NCBI RefSeq assembly: GCF_019904175.1
Contig: NZ_CP061913.1
Location: 5,332,001-5,396,000, forward strand
Reading direction: 5' to 3'
Length of the DNA: 64,000 nucleotides
From: Dactylosporangium vinaceum
GTDB taxonomy: Bacteria > Actinomycetota > Actinomycetes > Mycobacteriales > Micromonosporaceae
Shown here: piece after piece, positions 42,023 through 52,100 of the stretch
Numbering within the stretch: position 1 is the first letter of the stretch
Layout of the letters: every line of letters begins with the position of its first letter
Program-made: the position numbers and the translations under genes
Notes under the pieces: model-generated
The model's database searches: none
Seen by the model: only the letters and a program-made list of their open reading frames with translations
What the model was told of the DNA's origin: nothing

Positions 42023-42688
42023 TCAGGGGCGGGGCAGGACGCCGAGGAGCGTGGCGGTCAGGGCCAGGTTCAGGGCCTCGGGCAGCGGCAGGTGGAAGCG
42101 GGCCAGCTCCGGCTCGGCGGCGTAGGCGGCCCGGAGGCTCGGTGGGGGAGTGCCGTACGCCGACAGGGCACCGGCCATCACCATCGTCTGCAGACTGAAC
42201 AGCGTCGCGTGCTCGCCGAGCTCCGGGAGGTACACCAGGATGAGGCTCGTCATGCTGGTGAGGCGCTGCAGGGAAGCTCGTTTGTAGCGGGCGACGACCT
42301 CGACCGAGACGTTGTGCTCCAGGACGCTGCCCTGGGCGTTGAAGAGGTCGCACAGCACGACCCGGGCGGCGAGGGAGCGGCTGAGCAGGCCGGCCACCGC
42401 GGTCGCCCGCTGCGCCATCGGCGCGCTCGTGTCGACGCCGGTGGCCAGGTCGCCCTCCAGCTCGGCGAGCCACTCCTGCAGGAAGCGGTCGAGCAGCTCC
42501 AGCAGCACCGCCTCGCGGGACTCGAAGTAGCGCAGCACATTCGGCTTGGCCAGGCCGACGCGGCGGCTGAGCTCGTTGAGGGTGACCGCGGCCACCGGCA
42601 TCTCGTCGAGCATCGCCGACGCCACGTCGAGGATCGCCCGCCGGCGTGCCTCACGCTGCTCTTCGGTCCGCGCCCGTTGGAACGTCAC
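42023..42688 (-). CDS. TetR-family transcriptional regulator
   Basis: The 221-residue protein has an N-terminal TetR HTH (RRRAILDVASAMLDEMPVAAV ... LNELSRRVGLAKPNVLRYF), a long helical ligand domain and a C-terminal TetR_C-like region. It is divergent from an SDR gene, and the 105 bases between them hold a 23-bp palindrome and repeated half-sites. It is most likely an autoregulated repressor of the SDR. The GTG at 42688 was chosen; AAGG lies upstream. Confidence 0.92.
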   Translation of the reverse strand: MTFQRARTEEQREARRRAILDVASAMLDEMPVAAVTLNELSRRVGLAKPNVLRYFESREAVLLELLDRFLQEWLAELEGDLATGVDTSAPMAQRATAVAGLLSRSLAARVVLCDLFNAQGSVLEHNVSVEVVARYKRASLQRLTSMTSLILVYLPELGEHATLFSLQTMVMAGALSAYGTPPPSLRAAYAAEPELARFHLPLPEALNLALTATLLGVLPRP

Positions 42689-42713
42689 GATCCAAACCTT
42701 AGCTTGAGTACCG

Positions 42714-42736
42714 CCGGTACGTTGACAACGTACCGG
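42714..42736. promoter_or_regulatory. Palindromic operator between TetR and SDR genes
   Basis: CCGGTACGTT-GAC-AACGTACCGG is a perfect 10+3+10 inverted repeat overlapping the SDR -35 hexamer. Half-site-like CGGTAC motifs recur at 42754-42759 and 42770-42775. Confidence 0.75.
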
Positions 42737-42750
42737 AAGTACTTTAGCGT
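42722..42750 (+). promoter_or_regulatory. SDR promoter
   Basis: TTGACA (42722-42727), 17 bases, then TAGCGT (42745-42750), 44 bases before the SDR ATG. The -35 lies within the palindrome, so binding would block transcription. Confidence 0.6.
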
Positions 42751-42793
42751 TGTCGGTACAAGATACCTTCGGTACGTTAATTGGGGAGCGGAC

Positions 42794-43720
42794 ATGAGCC
42801 AGACGTGGACGACGGCGAACATCCCGGACCAGCGCGGGCGGGTGGCCGTGGTCACCGGGGCCAACACCGGGTTGGGCTTCGAGACCGCCAAGGCGCTCGC
42901 GGAGCGCGGCGCCGCAGTGGTGCTCGCGGTGCGCGACGTCGAGAAGGGCGGGCGGGCCGCGGCCCGGATGGCCGGCGACGTGACGGTGCAGGCGCTCGAC
43001 CTGACCTCGCTGGACTCCGTGCGCTCCGCGGCGGCGGCGCTGCGGGGCCGGTTCGACCGGCTCGACCTGCTCATCAACAACGCCGGGGTCATGTACACGC
43101 CGAAGCTGGCCACCCGGGACGGCTTCGAGATGCAGTTCGGCACCAACCACCTCGGCCACTTCGCGCTCACCGGGCTGCTGCTCGACCTGATGCTGCCGGT
43201 CCCGGGCTCGCGCGTGGTGACGGTCAGCAGCACCGGGCACCGCATCCGCGCCGCGATCCACTTCGACGACCTGCAGTGGCAGCGCTCCTACAGCCGGGTC
43301 GGCGCCTACGGCCAGTCCAAGCTGGCCAACCTCATGTTCACCTACGAGCTGCAGCGCCGGCTCGCGGCCCACGGCACCACCGCGGCGCTGGCCGCCCACC
43401 CCGGCGTGTCGAGCACCGAGCTCGCCCGCAACACGCCGGCCGCACTCCGGCTGCCGCTCACCTGGCTCGCGCCCCTGATCACCCAGACGCCGGCAATGGG
43501 CGCGCTGCCGACGTTGCGCGCCGCCACCGACCCGGCCGCGCTCGGCGGCCAGTACTACGGCCCCGGCGGACGGTTCGAGGTCACGGGGCACCCGCGGCTC
43601 GTCACCTCGAGCGCCGAGTCGTACGACGTCACGGCCCAGCAGCGGCTGTGGGCCGCCTCCGAGGAGCTCACCGGCGTCACCTTCCCCGTCGGCGCCCCGA
43701 GCCCGGCCCGGCCTCGGTAG
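42794..43720 (+). CDS. Short-chain dehydrogenase, retinol dehydrogenase-like
   Basis: The 308-residue SDR has VAVVTGANTGLGFETAKALAE at the start, NNAGVMYTPK, the NHLGHFALTGLL segment, Ser in VTVSSTGHR and YGQSK as active site. This is the pattern of the RDH/WWOX-type oxidoreductases. The Arg of LAVRD after the second strand suggests NADP. The natural substrate is unknown; the TetR neighbour suggests induction by a small ligand. GGGGAGCGG precedes ATG 42794. Confidence 0.92.
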   Translation: MSQTWTTANIPDQRGRVAVVTGANTGLGFETAKALAERGAAVVLAVRDVEKGGRAAARMAGDVTVQALDLTSLDSVRSAAAALRGRFDRLDLLINNAGVMYTPKLATRDGFEMQFGTNHLGHFALTGLLLDLMLPVPGSRVVTVSSTGHRIRAAIHFDDLQWQRSYSRVGAYGQSKLANLMFTYELQRRLAAHGTTAALAAHPGVSSTELARNTPAALRLPLTWLAPLITQTPAMGALPTLRAATDPAALGGQYYGPGGRFEVTGHPRLVTSSAESYDVTAQQRLWAASEELTGVTFPVGAPSPARPR

Positions 43721-43816
43721 CCTCACGATCATGGAGAAGTCGGCCGCCTCGGGCGTCGTGCCGGCGCCGATGCCGGGGCTGGCCGCGTGCCGCCCGGACG
43801 GGACGGCCGCCCCGCG

Positions 43817-45418
43817 TCAGTAGCGGAAGCGCTGGACCGTGCGGCGCAGGTCGGCGGAGAGGCCGGCCAGGTCGGCGACGGAGGTGTGGCTGGCGTCGAC
43901 GGTGGCCTTGCTGGCCCGGGCGGCGTCGGCGATGGCGGTGACGTTGACGGCGATCTCGGCGGTGCTGGCGGCGGTGTCGTCGACGTTGCGCTGCATCTCG
44001 GCGGTGGTCGCGGTCTGCTCCTCGACGGCGGCGGCGATGGTGGCCTGGAATTCGTTGATCGTCTCGATGATCTGGCGGACCTGCTCCACCGTGGTGCCGG
44101 CCTGGGCGCTGCTGGCCTGGATCGCGGCGACCCGGCGGCCGATGTCCTCGGTCGCGGCGGCGGTCTGCTGAGCGAGCTCCTTGACCTCGTGGGCGACGAC
44201 CGCGAAGCCCTTGCCCGCGTCGCCGGCCCGGGCCGCCTCGATGGTGGCGTTGAGGGCGAGCAGGTTCGTCTGCCCGGCGATCGCGGAGATCACCTTCAGC
44301 ACGTCGCCGATCCCGGTGGACGACTCGCCGAGCGCGGTGATCGTCCGGGTGGCGCCGGCGACGGCGGTGACGGCCTCGCTGCCGACAGTGGCGGCTCGGC
44401 CCGCGCTGCCCGCGATCTCGTTGATCGCCGCCTGCATCTGCCGGGCCGCGGCCGCGAGGGCCTGCGTGTTGCCCGAGACGCTGTCCGCGACGGTGGCCAC
44501 GACGCTGCTCTGCGCGGCCGACTCGCCGACCTGGGCGCTGACGAGGGCGTTGCCGCCGGTCAGCTGGTCGCTGGCGGTGCCGAGCGCCACGGCGGTGCGG
44601 TCCATGATGGACACCGTCTCGCGCAGGGATGCGCCGGCTGCGGTGAGGGCGGCGGCCATCTCGCCGATCTCGTCGCGGTCGGCCACGTCGGCGTCACCTG
44701 TCAGGTCGCCCTCGGCGAAGCCCTGCAGGACCTGCCGGACCCGGCGCACCGGCCGGGTGACCAGGCGGGTCACGGCCAGTGCGATGAGCACGGCGAGGAC
44801 GGCGGCACCGGCGGTCATGGCGACGATGGCGATCTCGTGCTCGCGGGCGCTGTCCCGAGCGGCCTTGGCCGCCGCCGCGGCGGCCTGCATCTCGGTGGTG
44901 AACAGCTGGTCGAGCGGCTCGGCGAACGCGTCGTCGGCGGCCTGCAGGGGCCCGCTGAGCGCGGCGTCGACGGCCGCCGGGTCGTGCCGGTCGGCGGCCG
45001 GGACGACCTGCTGGTCCCGCACGCTGCGCCACGTCGCCAGCCCGGCCTTCACCTGCCGGACGAGGTCGGCCCGGCCCGCGTCGAGGGTGCCGCCGTGGTG
45101 CGCGAGGTAGCCGGCCAGCCCGGTGTCGATGACGTCGTCGACCGTGCCGATCAGGGCCCGCAGAGCCGCCGGGGTCGTGCCGGGGGCGCCGAGGGTGTAC
45201 TGGAGCAGGTACACCCGCACATCGCCCTCACCGTCGCGGACCTGGGCCAGGTCCCCGAGCGGCAACGCGACCCGCTGGTAGATGTCGTTCGCCCGGTCAC
45301 TGGCGCTGCGCGCCGCGGCGATGCCGGTCCACGACACGGCACCGGTCCCGATGACGGCGACGAGCACCGGCAGCAGGATCTTCGTGCGCAGCCGCCGGTC
45401 CCGCAACCACTTCGCCAT
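43817..45418 (-). CDS. Methyl-accepting chemotaxis protein
   Basis: The 533-residue chemoreceptor has two membrane helices (about 13-35 and 192-214) around an extracytoplasmic helical-bundle sensing domain, a HAMP domain, and a signalling domain with the hairpin tip AGQTNLLALNATIEAARAG followed by GFAVVAHEVKELAQQTA. It would signal to CheA/CheW, but no other chemotaxis gene is in the window. Chemotaxis is usual in motile-spore Micromonosporaceae. GGAAGG precedes the ATG at 45418. It is divergent from the GH92 gene. Confidence 0.94.
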   Translation of the reverse strand: MAKWLRDRRLRTKILLPVLVAVIGTGAVSWTGIAAARSASDRANDIYQRVALPLGDLAQVRDGEGDVRVYLLQYTLGAPGTTPAALRALIGTVDDVIDTGLAGYLAHHGGTLDAGRADLVRQVKAGLATWRSVRDQQVVPAADRHDPAAVDAALSGPLQAADDAFAEPLDQLFTTEMQAAAAAAKAARDSAREHEIAIVAMTAGAAVLAVLIALAVTRLVTRPVRRVRQVLQGFAEGDLTGDADVADRDEIGEMAAALTAAGASLRETVSIMDRTAVALGTASDQLTGGNALVSAQVGESAAQSSVVATVADSVSGNTQALAAAARQMQAAINEIAGSAGRAATVGSEAVTAVAGATRTITALGESSTGIGDVLKVISAIAGQTNLLALNATIEAARAGDAGKGFAVVAHEVKELAQQTAAATEDIGRRVAAIQASSAQAGTTVEQVRQIIETINEFQATIAAAVEEQTATTAEMQRNVDDTAASTAEIAVNVTAIADAARASKATVDASHTSVADLAGLSADLRRTVQRFRY

Positions 45419-45726
45419 CGGTACCTTCCCACGCGGTCATGGCCGCCTACGAGTGGCCGGCACCCAAGCCCATCGGCGGCCCCCCGGGGAAGCTGAGCCT
45501 CTTTGCCAGGGATCGGATGAGCGCGCGTGAGAGGCCGCGCCGCCTATTTGTCAAGAGTTGACAAAAGCGTGGCGTGACGGTGTGCTGCGTATGGACAGCC
45601 GCCTCTGTCCGGCCTCATCGATCCCGCCCGGCGCCGCCCCGCCCAGGCGCGCCACCGCCATGTCCGGCCGTGCACCGCCGTCGTGGCCGGCGGTGACACC
45701 CCCACACGAAACGGCAGGTTGCCGCA
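45419..45726. other. 308-bp divergent intergenic region
   Basis: It lies between the chemoreceptor and GH92 genes. The only clear element is the palindrome at 45547-45565; the part near 45600-45720 is C-rich leader with no gene. Confidence 0.5.
45547..45565. promoter_or_regulatory. Symmetrical palindrome with divergent TTGACA boxes
   Basis: TTTGTCAA-GAG-TTGACAAA is a perfect 8+3+8 inverted repeat. Each arm carries a TTGACA hexamer facing outward, one toward GH92 and one toward the chemoreceptor. It may be an operator, a pair of overlapping -35 elements, or both. Confidence 0.55.
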
Positions 45727-48700
45727 ATGACGTCGTACCCTCCCCGCAAGGTTCCCCGGGTCCGGGCCTGGGCCGCGCTCGTGGCGCTCGCCGCCGGGCT
45801 GCTCGCCGCCGCGGTCACCGCAGCGCCGGCGGCCGCCGCGGCCGGTGACTTCATCACGGGGTTCGAGGCCGGGGACCCGCAGCCGACATGGCAGAACAGC
45901 GTCGAGAGCAGTGCCAACATCGGGGGGTACTGCTGCGCCCTCACGGCAATGGAGAGTGCTCCGCGCAGTGAGACGGCGCACGGCGGTACCACCGCGCTGA
46001 TGTACTCCGGCAACGACACCAGCACGACCTCGTCGTACTCCTACAACCGGATCTTCGACGTCGACATCCCGATCGGCGCGTCGAGCACGCTGTCCTACTG
46101 GGTCTATCCGCAGTCCGGCGGGCACCTGGACGTCGCCGTCGACCTCATCTTCACCGACGGCAGCAGCCTGCGCGACTCCGGCGCCGTGGACCAGTACGGG
46201 GTGCGGGTGCACCCGACCTTTCAGGGCACCGGCAACCACCTGAACTTCAACACCTGGAACAACGTCACGTCGAACATCGGCAACTGGCTGGCCGGCAAGA
46301 CCGTCGACCGGATCCTCGTCGCCTACGATCAGCCGGCGAACACGGGCACCTTCCGCGGGTACTTCGACGACATCTCGATCCTGGCCGGCGGCGGGGCCTC
46401 CGGGCGGCTGTCGGACTACGTCGACACCCGGCGCGGGTCCAACTCGAACTTCAGCTACTCCCGCGGCAACACGTTCCCGGGCACGACGGTCCCGAACGGC
46501 TTCAACTTCTGGACGCCGGTCACCAACGGCAACAACGACAGCTGGCTGTACGAGTACAACGCGACGACCGTGCAGGGGTTCGCGATCAGCCACGAGCCGA
46601 GCCCCTGGATCGGTGACTACGCCCAGCTGCAGGTCATGCCGATGACGGGCGGGGTGAAGTCGACACCTGACGCGCGCAAGTCCACGTTCAGCCACGGCAA
46701 CGAGGTGGCGCGCGCGCACTATTACAAGACGCAGCTGGACACGTACGGCATCACGGCCGAGATCGCGCCGACGGACCACGCCGGGGTGATGCGGTTCCGG
46801 TTCCCGTCGGCGGCGGACTCCGTGATCCTGTTCGACACCGTCGACAGCGCCGGCGGCTCGCTCACCGTCGACACCGCGGCGCAGACCATCTCCGGCTCGA
46901 TCAACCACCGCGGCCAGCAGCTGTACATCTCCGCGACCGTCGACAAGGCGATCGCCGCTTCCGGCACCATCACCGGGCAGGGCGCGACCAGCTGGATCCG
47001 GTTCGCGACGGCCGCCGGCGAGCAGGTGACGCTGAAGATCGGCACGTCGTTCATCAGCGTCGCGCAGGCCGCCGCCAACCTCGGCCAGGAGGTCGGCGCG
47101 AAGAGCTTCGACACCGTCAAGGAGGAGGCGGCGACCACCTGGGACACGGCGCTGGGCAAGGTCCGCATCGAGGGCGCGAGCGGCGACAACATGACCACGT
47201 TCTACTCGAACATGTACCGCGCGTTCATGTACCCGAACAACCGCTCCGAGATGGTCGGCGGGGTGCGCAGGTACCTCAGCCCGTACGACAACACCGTCCA
47301 CGATGGACAGATGTACGTGAACAACGGCTTCTGGGACACCTCCCGCGCGGTGTGGCCGCTGTACAACCTGCTCGCGCCGACGCGGTCCGGCGAGATGCTC
47401 GACGGGATCGTGAACGCGTACAAGAACTTCGGCTGGACGCCGCGCTGGACCGGGCCGGGCTCGATCGACATCATGGTCGGCACCAACCAGGACCTGGCGT
47501 TCGCCGACGCGTACATGAAGGGCGTGCGCAACTTCGACTACCAGGCCGCGTACGCGTCGATGGTGAAGAACGCCAGCACATACTCGGGCGCCGGGAACAA
47601 GGGCCGCAAGGCGATCCAGACCTCGGTGTTCAAGGGGTATGTGGCCACCGACGTGCTCGGCGAGTCGGCGGCCTGGACGCTCGAGGACGCGAACAACAAC
47701 TTCGGCATCGCGCAGATGGGTGGGGCGCTCGGCTTCAGCGAGGACGCGGCGTACTTCCGCAATCAGGCCCTCGACTACACGAACCTGTTCTCCCCGTCCG
47801 TCGGGTTCTTCCGCGGCCGGCAGAGCAGCGGCGCGTGGCGTACGACCGATGCGGCTTTCAAGCCCAACGAGTGGGGCTGCGAGTTCACCGAAGGCGCACC
47901 GTGGCACTACGCGACGGCGGCGCCGCAGGACCCCAACGGCATGGCGAACCTGTACGGCGGGAAGGCCCAGCTGTCGGCGAAGATCGATGCGGTGCTCGCC
48001 GCGCCGCGCGACTTCCTCCCCGGCTGCTACGGCGGGACGATCCACGAGATGTCGGAGGCGTACGACACCAACATGGGCCAGTACGCGCACTCCAACGAGC
48101 CCATCCACCACATGCTCTACATGTACAACTACGCGGGGACGCCGGCCAAGACGCAGAACCAGGTCCGCAAGGTGCTGACCACGCTCTACAACTCCGGCGC
48201 CGGGACCGGCAACGGCTACCTCGGCGACGAGGACAACGGCGAGATGTCCGCCTGGTACGTCTTCAGCGCGATGGGCTTCTACCCGGCGCGGATGGGCAGC
48301 ACCGACTACACCATCGGTGCGCCGCTGCACCCGAAGGCGACGATGACGCTGGAGAACGGGCGGACGTTCACGGTCACCGCCCCGGGCGTCAGCGACACCA
48401 ACCGCTACATCCAGTCGGCCACGCTCAACGGCGCCACCTACACGAAGAACTACCTGACCCACGCCGACCTGACCGCCGGCGGGACGCTGAACTTCGTGAT
48501 GGGCCCGAACCCGTCGTCGTGGGGCACCGGCGCGGGCGACATCCCCGCCTCGCTGACCTCGGGCCCGGCGGCCCCGGTCCAGCTGCAGGACCGGGCGACC
48601 GGCAGCACCGTCACGGCCAGCGCGGAGAACGGCACCGTCGAGGGCCGGGCCATGCTCGTCGACGACACGTCGATGACGAAGTGGCTGGCGTTCGCGAACA

Positions 48701-48993
48701 CGGCCACCATCACCTGCCAGCCGGCCGGACCGGCGACGGTGAAGCAGTACACGCTGACGTCGGCCGACGACGTGCCGGGCCGCGACCCGAAGGCGTGGAC
48801 GCTGCAGGGCTCCAACGACGGGACGACCTGGACGACCGTCGACACGCGGTCGAACATCGACTTCGTCGACCGGCGCCAGACCCGGGCGTTCGTCATCGCG
48901 AACGCGACGGCGTACTCGCGGTACCGCCTGCAGATCACCGCCAACCACGGCGCCGCGGAGACGCAGCTGGCCGAGCTCGAGCTGCTCGGCTGA
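45727..48993 (+). CDS. Secreted GH92 alpha-1,2-mannosidase
   Basis: The 1088-residue enzyme has a Sec signal (about 1-40), an N-terminal beta-sandwich module (about 42-225) not part of the core, the GH92 region from LSDYVDTRRGSNSNFSYSRG, and family blocks GFWDTSRAVWPLYNLLAP, WTGPGSIDIMVGTNQDL, GGTIHEMSEAYDTNMGQYA and GYLGDEDNGEMSAWYVFSAM. GH92 enzymes are Ca-dependent exo-mannosidases acting on mannan or N-glycans. The last 150 residues form an F5/8 type C-like domain. The ribosome site before ATG 45727 is weak. A strong hairpin follows. Confidence 0.95.
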   Translation: MTSYPPRKVPRVRAWAALVALAAGLLAAAVTAAPAAAAAGDFITGFEAGDPQPTWQNSVESSANIGGYCCALTAMESAPRSETAHGGTTALMYSGNDTSTTSSYSYNRIFDVDIPIGASSTLSYWVYPQSGGHLDVAVDLIFTDGSSLRDSGAVDQYGVRVHPTFQGTGNHLNFNTWNNVTSNIGNWLAGKTVDRILVAYDQPANTGTFRGYFDDISILAGGGASGRLSDYVDTRRGSNSNFSYSRGNTFPGTTVPNGFNFWTPVTNGNNDSWLYEYNATTVQGFAISHEPSPWIGDYAQLQVMPMTGGVKSTPDARKSTFSHGNEVARAHYYKTQLDTYGITAEIAPTDHAGVMRFRFPSAADSVILFDTVDSAGGSLTVDTAAQTISGSINHRGQQLYISATVDKAIAASGTITGQGATSWIRFATAAGEQVTLKIGTSFISVAQAAANLGQEVGAKSFDTVKEEAATTWDTALGKVRIEGASGDNMTTFYSNMYRAFMYPNNRSEMVGGVRRYLSPYDNTVHDGQMYVNNGFWDTSRAVWPLYNLLAPTRSGEMLDGIVNAYKNFGWTPRWTGPGSIDIMVGTNQDLAFADAYMKGVRNFDYQAAYASMVKNASTYSGAGNKGRKAIQTSVFKGYVATDVLGESAAWTLEDANNNFGIAQMGGALGFSEDAAYFRNQALDYTNLFSPSVGFFRGRQSSGAWRTTDAAFKPNEWGCEFTEGAPWHYATAAPQDPNGMANLYGGKAQLSAKIDAVLAAPRDFLPGCYGGTIHEMSEAYDTNMGQYAHSNEPIHHMLYMYNYAGTPAKTQNQVRKVLTTLYNSGAGTGNGYLGDEDNGEMSAWYVFSAMGFYPARMGSTDYTIGAPLHPKATMTLENGRTFTVTAPGVSDTNRYIQSATLNGATYTKNYLTHADLTAGGTLNFVMGPNPSSWGTGAGDIPASLTSGPAAPVQLQDRATGSTVTASAENGTVEGRAMLVDDTSMTKWLAFANTATITCQPAGPATVKQYTLTSADDVPGRDPKAWTLQGSNDGTTWTTVDTRSNIDFVDRRQTRAFVIANATAYSRYRLQITANHGAAETQLAELELLG

Positions 48994-49011
48994 GCACCGG
49001 GAGCGGCGCGA

Positions 49012-49047
49012 GCCGTTGACCAGGGGTGCGGACCCCTGGTCAACGGC
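49012..49047 (+). terminator. Hairpin terminator after the GH92 gene
   Basis: Perfect 15-bp arms GCCGTTGACCAGGGG and CCCCTGGTCAACGGC enclose a TGCGGA loop, 18 bases after the stop. It may also serve the convergent phosphoesterase gene. Confidence 0.85.
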
Positions 49048-49137
49048 CGGCCGATGGTGCGTCAGGCCCAGAAGTACGAGTACTGCAGGCAGGTGCCGGC
49101 CAGGCTCATCTTCACGTCGGTAGATGGTGTAGACGGG

Positions 49138-52100
49138 CTACTTCGGATTGACCGGCGGCTTCGTGCCCCCGCCGCCCGGGTTGCCCGTCGACTCGCAGGT
49201 GGAGATCGTGATGTCGACCGCCGAGCCGAGCGTGGCCGCCGCGCCGCCCTGCGGGTGCTGGACCTGCACGCTGCCCTTGTCGACGCAGTTGTTGACAGTC
49301 GAGCGCTTGCCGACGACGAGGCCCGCCGCGGTGATGGCGCTCGTCGCGTCCGCCTCCGGCCAGCTCAGCACGTTGGGGACGGTGACGACGACCCGCCACG
49401 TGAACGAGAACTGATTGGCGATGCCGTAGAAGTCCCAGACGGTCGCGGTCACGAGCGTCTCCGCGCTGCCGGCGCCGGTCGGAGTGCCGGTGATGCGCCC
49501 GGCGGAGCTCGCGGTCAGGCCCGCCGGAAGCCCCGAGATCTGCCAGATGTACGGTGCCGTGCCGCGCTGCACCGACAGCGTCCGGTCGACGGGGACGCCG
49601 CGGGCCGACGTGATGTCGCCCGGTGAGGTGGCGATCGGCAACGAGTGCGTGGCGTCGGCCGGGCGCAGGACGCCGCCGAGCTCCGACCAGGCCCCCCACT
49701 CGCCCTGGGTGCCGAGGATGTTGCGGATGCGGTGGAACACGCGGCCGTCGCCGGCGACCCCGAACAGCTCCAGCCCGGCGTTGACGGCCACCTCGCTCAG
49801 CGTGCCGTCGAGCCAGGCGGGGCCGCTCAGCGCCGCCGCGTTCTTCGACGGCTGCCGCCAGCGGAACACCTGACCGTGGCCCTTCGTGGTGTACACATCC
49901 TGCGTCGCGGCCGTGAAGTCGAGCGCGGCGCTGACCGTCGTCATCGGCCCGTAGACCCCGTTGGGGTCGCTGAACTGCACCCAGCCCGACCCGCTCCAGT
50001 TGCCCGGGGTGACCTGCTGGCGCAGGAACGCGGCGCCGAGCGCGTTGACGCCGAACAGGCTCAGCCGGCCGTCGTCGTTGCCGGCCGCGGCGACCTGGGT
50101 CAGCCCGCCGTCCAGGGCCTGCCAGCCGGTCCCGGCCCAGCTGCCGGGCGAGGACTGGACGCGGTGGAACACGCTGTCGGCCGCGTTGGTGCCGAACAGC
50201 TCGATGCGCCCGTCGGCGTTGCGGGCCGCGGCCAGCGAGGTGAGCTGACCGTCCAGCTGGGTCCACCCGGAGCCGGCCCAGGTGTTCGCGGCCGGCTGGA
50301 CGCGGACGTAGACGTAGCCGAGCTGGTTGAGCGCGTACAGCTCGATGCGCCCGTCCTGGCCGGTGCACGCGGCGACGACGCGCATCGCCGGGCCGTCCAG
50401 GGCGACCCACTCGGACCCGTCCCAGCGGGGCAGGTCCAGGCCGGTGCCGGGGGTCTGCGGGCGGCGGAACACCGTGCCGGAGCCGTTGACCCCGAACAGT
50501 TCGGTGCGGCCGTCCTTGTTGACGGCCACCGCGACCGAGGCGCCCCACTCGTGCACGGCCGGCAGCGCGAACGGCGCCGGCAGGAGCAGCTGCGTGTTGC
50601 GGTCGAGGTTGCGCCCGCGGCGCTTGGTGGTGCCGCCGTCGCGCTCCTGGATGTCGTTGGCGGCCATCTCCCGCGACAGTGCCGCCAGCGGCTTCGGCCC
50701 GCTGGTGTCGCCGCCGAAGCTCAGCGGCGCGTCGATGTCGATCATGGTCGTGAAGATCGAGATGGTACCCCGGCCGGCGGCGATGTCGAAGAGCCGGCTC
50801 TGCACGGGCCAGTCGATGTGCGCGGCGGTGCTGATCTCCCAGAAGCCGCCCGGCACCGGGCTGGTGGCGGCGCGGGGCCACGCGTTGATGCGGTTCTTGT
50901 GGTTGTGCCCGTTGACATGCATGATCACGTTCGGGAAGCGCAGCAGCAGGGCCTTGAGGTCGTCGCCGGTGTAGACGTCGCCGGGCCGCTCCGGCGCCTC
51001 GACGCGGTGGTCCGACGGCGGCTTGCGGACCGGGCCGGTGCTCATCGACGACCAGAAGTTGTGCATCGAGTCGAGCGTGTGGTGCGAGTAGATGACCATC
51101 AGCCGGTCCGCCACCCCGGTCTGGGTCTTGAGCTTGCCGTCCGTGCCGATGTACCGGGTGCTGTTGTTCAGCAGCTGCTGCTCGATCCAGCGGTACTGGT
51201 CGCCCTTGATGATGCCGCCCGCCCCGCCGGCGGTGTTCGGCGTGTCGAGCACGATGTGCACGACGAGGTCGGCGAAGCTCAGGGGCATCACGTAGTACGC
51301 CCGCGAGTCGTCCTTGTGCAGCCCGTGCCCGGCCGGCGTACCGGTCGTGGTGAAGTGCTCGTTGATGAACTGCTGCTTCGTCAGCAGCCGCCGGTTGGCG
51401 TCGGCCGGCACGTCGACCCCGGCGAAGCCGGCGAAGAGGCCGGCCTCGACCAGGTCGAAGATGTCGGCGGCGTCGGAGATCTCGTCGGGCAGCCCCGGCA
51501 TGCCGCTGGGCTTGAACCCGCCGACGGCGAAGTCGCGCACGTTGATGAAGAAGAAGTCCAGGAACGTGCTGTCGACGGGAACGTTGCCCTGCACCAGCGC
51601 GTCGTGGTTGCCGAACACCGCATACCACGGCATCCCGAGGCCGTTGGCCGTGAACGGCTTGCGGGCCGCGTACGGCATCTGCTTGACCTCGGGGAACCCG
51701 GCCTGGAAGTACTTGTCCAGCCCCGGCCCGCGGGTGTTCGACTGCTCGAACGCCTTGTTCGCCGCGTGCCAGTAGTGCACGTCGAGGCCGAGCGCGTCGC
51801 TGCTGACGCTGTGGTCGAGCGTGGGGCTGCCCGAGTTGGGGGTGACGGTCCGGCCGCCGTCGAGCAGGTCGATGTACCAGCGGACCTCGTTGTACTGCGT
51901 GTTGTCGACCGAGTCGCCGGTGACGACGGTGAAGGCCAGCGGCAGGTTCGTCAGCGGACCCCGCCCGGTCAGCGCGATGGCCCGGCACATCGCGTCGACC
52001 ACGTGCGTGGTCAGGCTCTCCTGCGGCCGGTACGCCTTCGACGTGGGGTACGTCCCGTTGTGCGGCGGCCCCGGATCGGCGTAGGCGTCGAGGAACTCCA

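Noticed and set aside
40083..42473. 796-codon minus frame joining DUF4397 to upstream sequence
   Set aside because: Only the part from the ATG at 40913 has a signal peptide and DUF4397 domains; the rest is antisense to the fasciclin gene.
45544..48948. 1134-codon minus frame antisense to GH92
   Set aside because: Val/Arg/Gly-rich composition and absence of motifs mark it as a shadow of the mannosidase gene.
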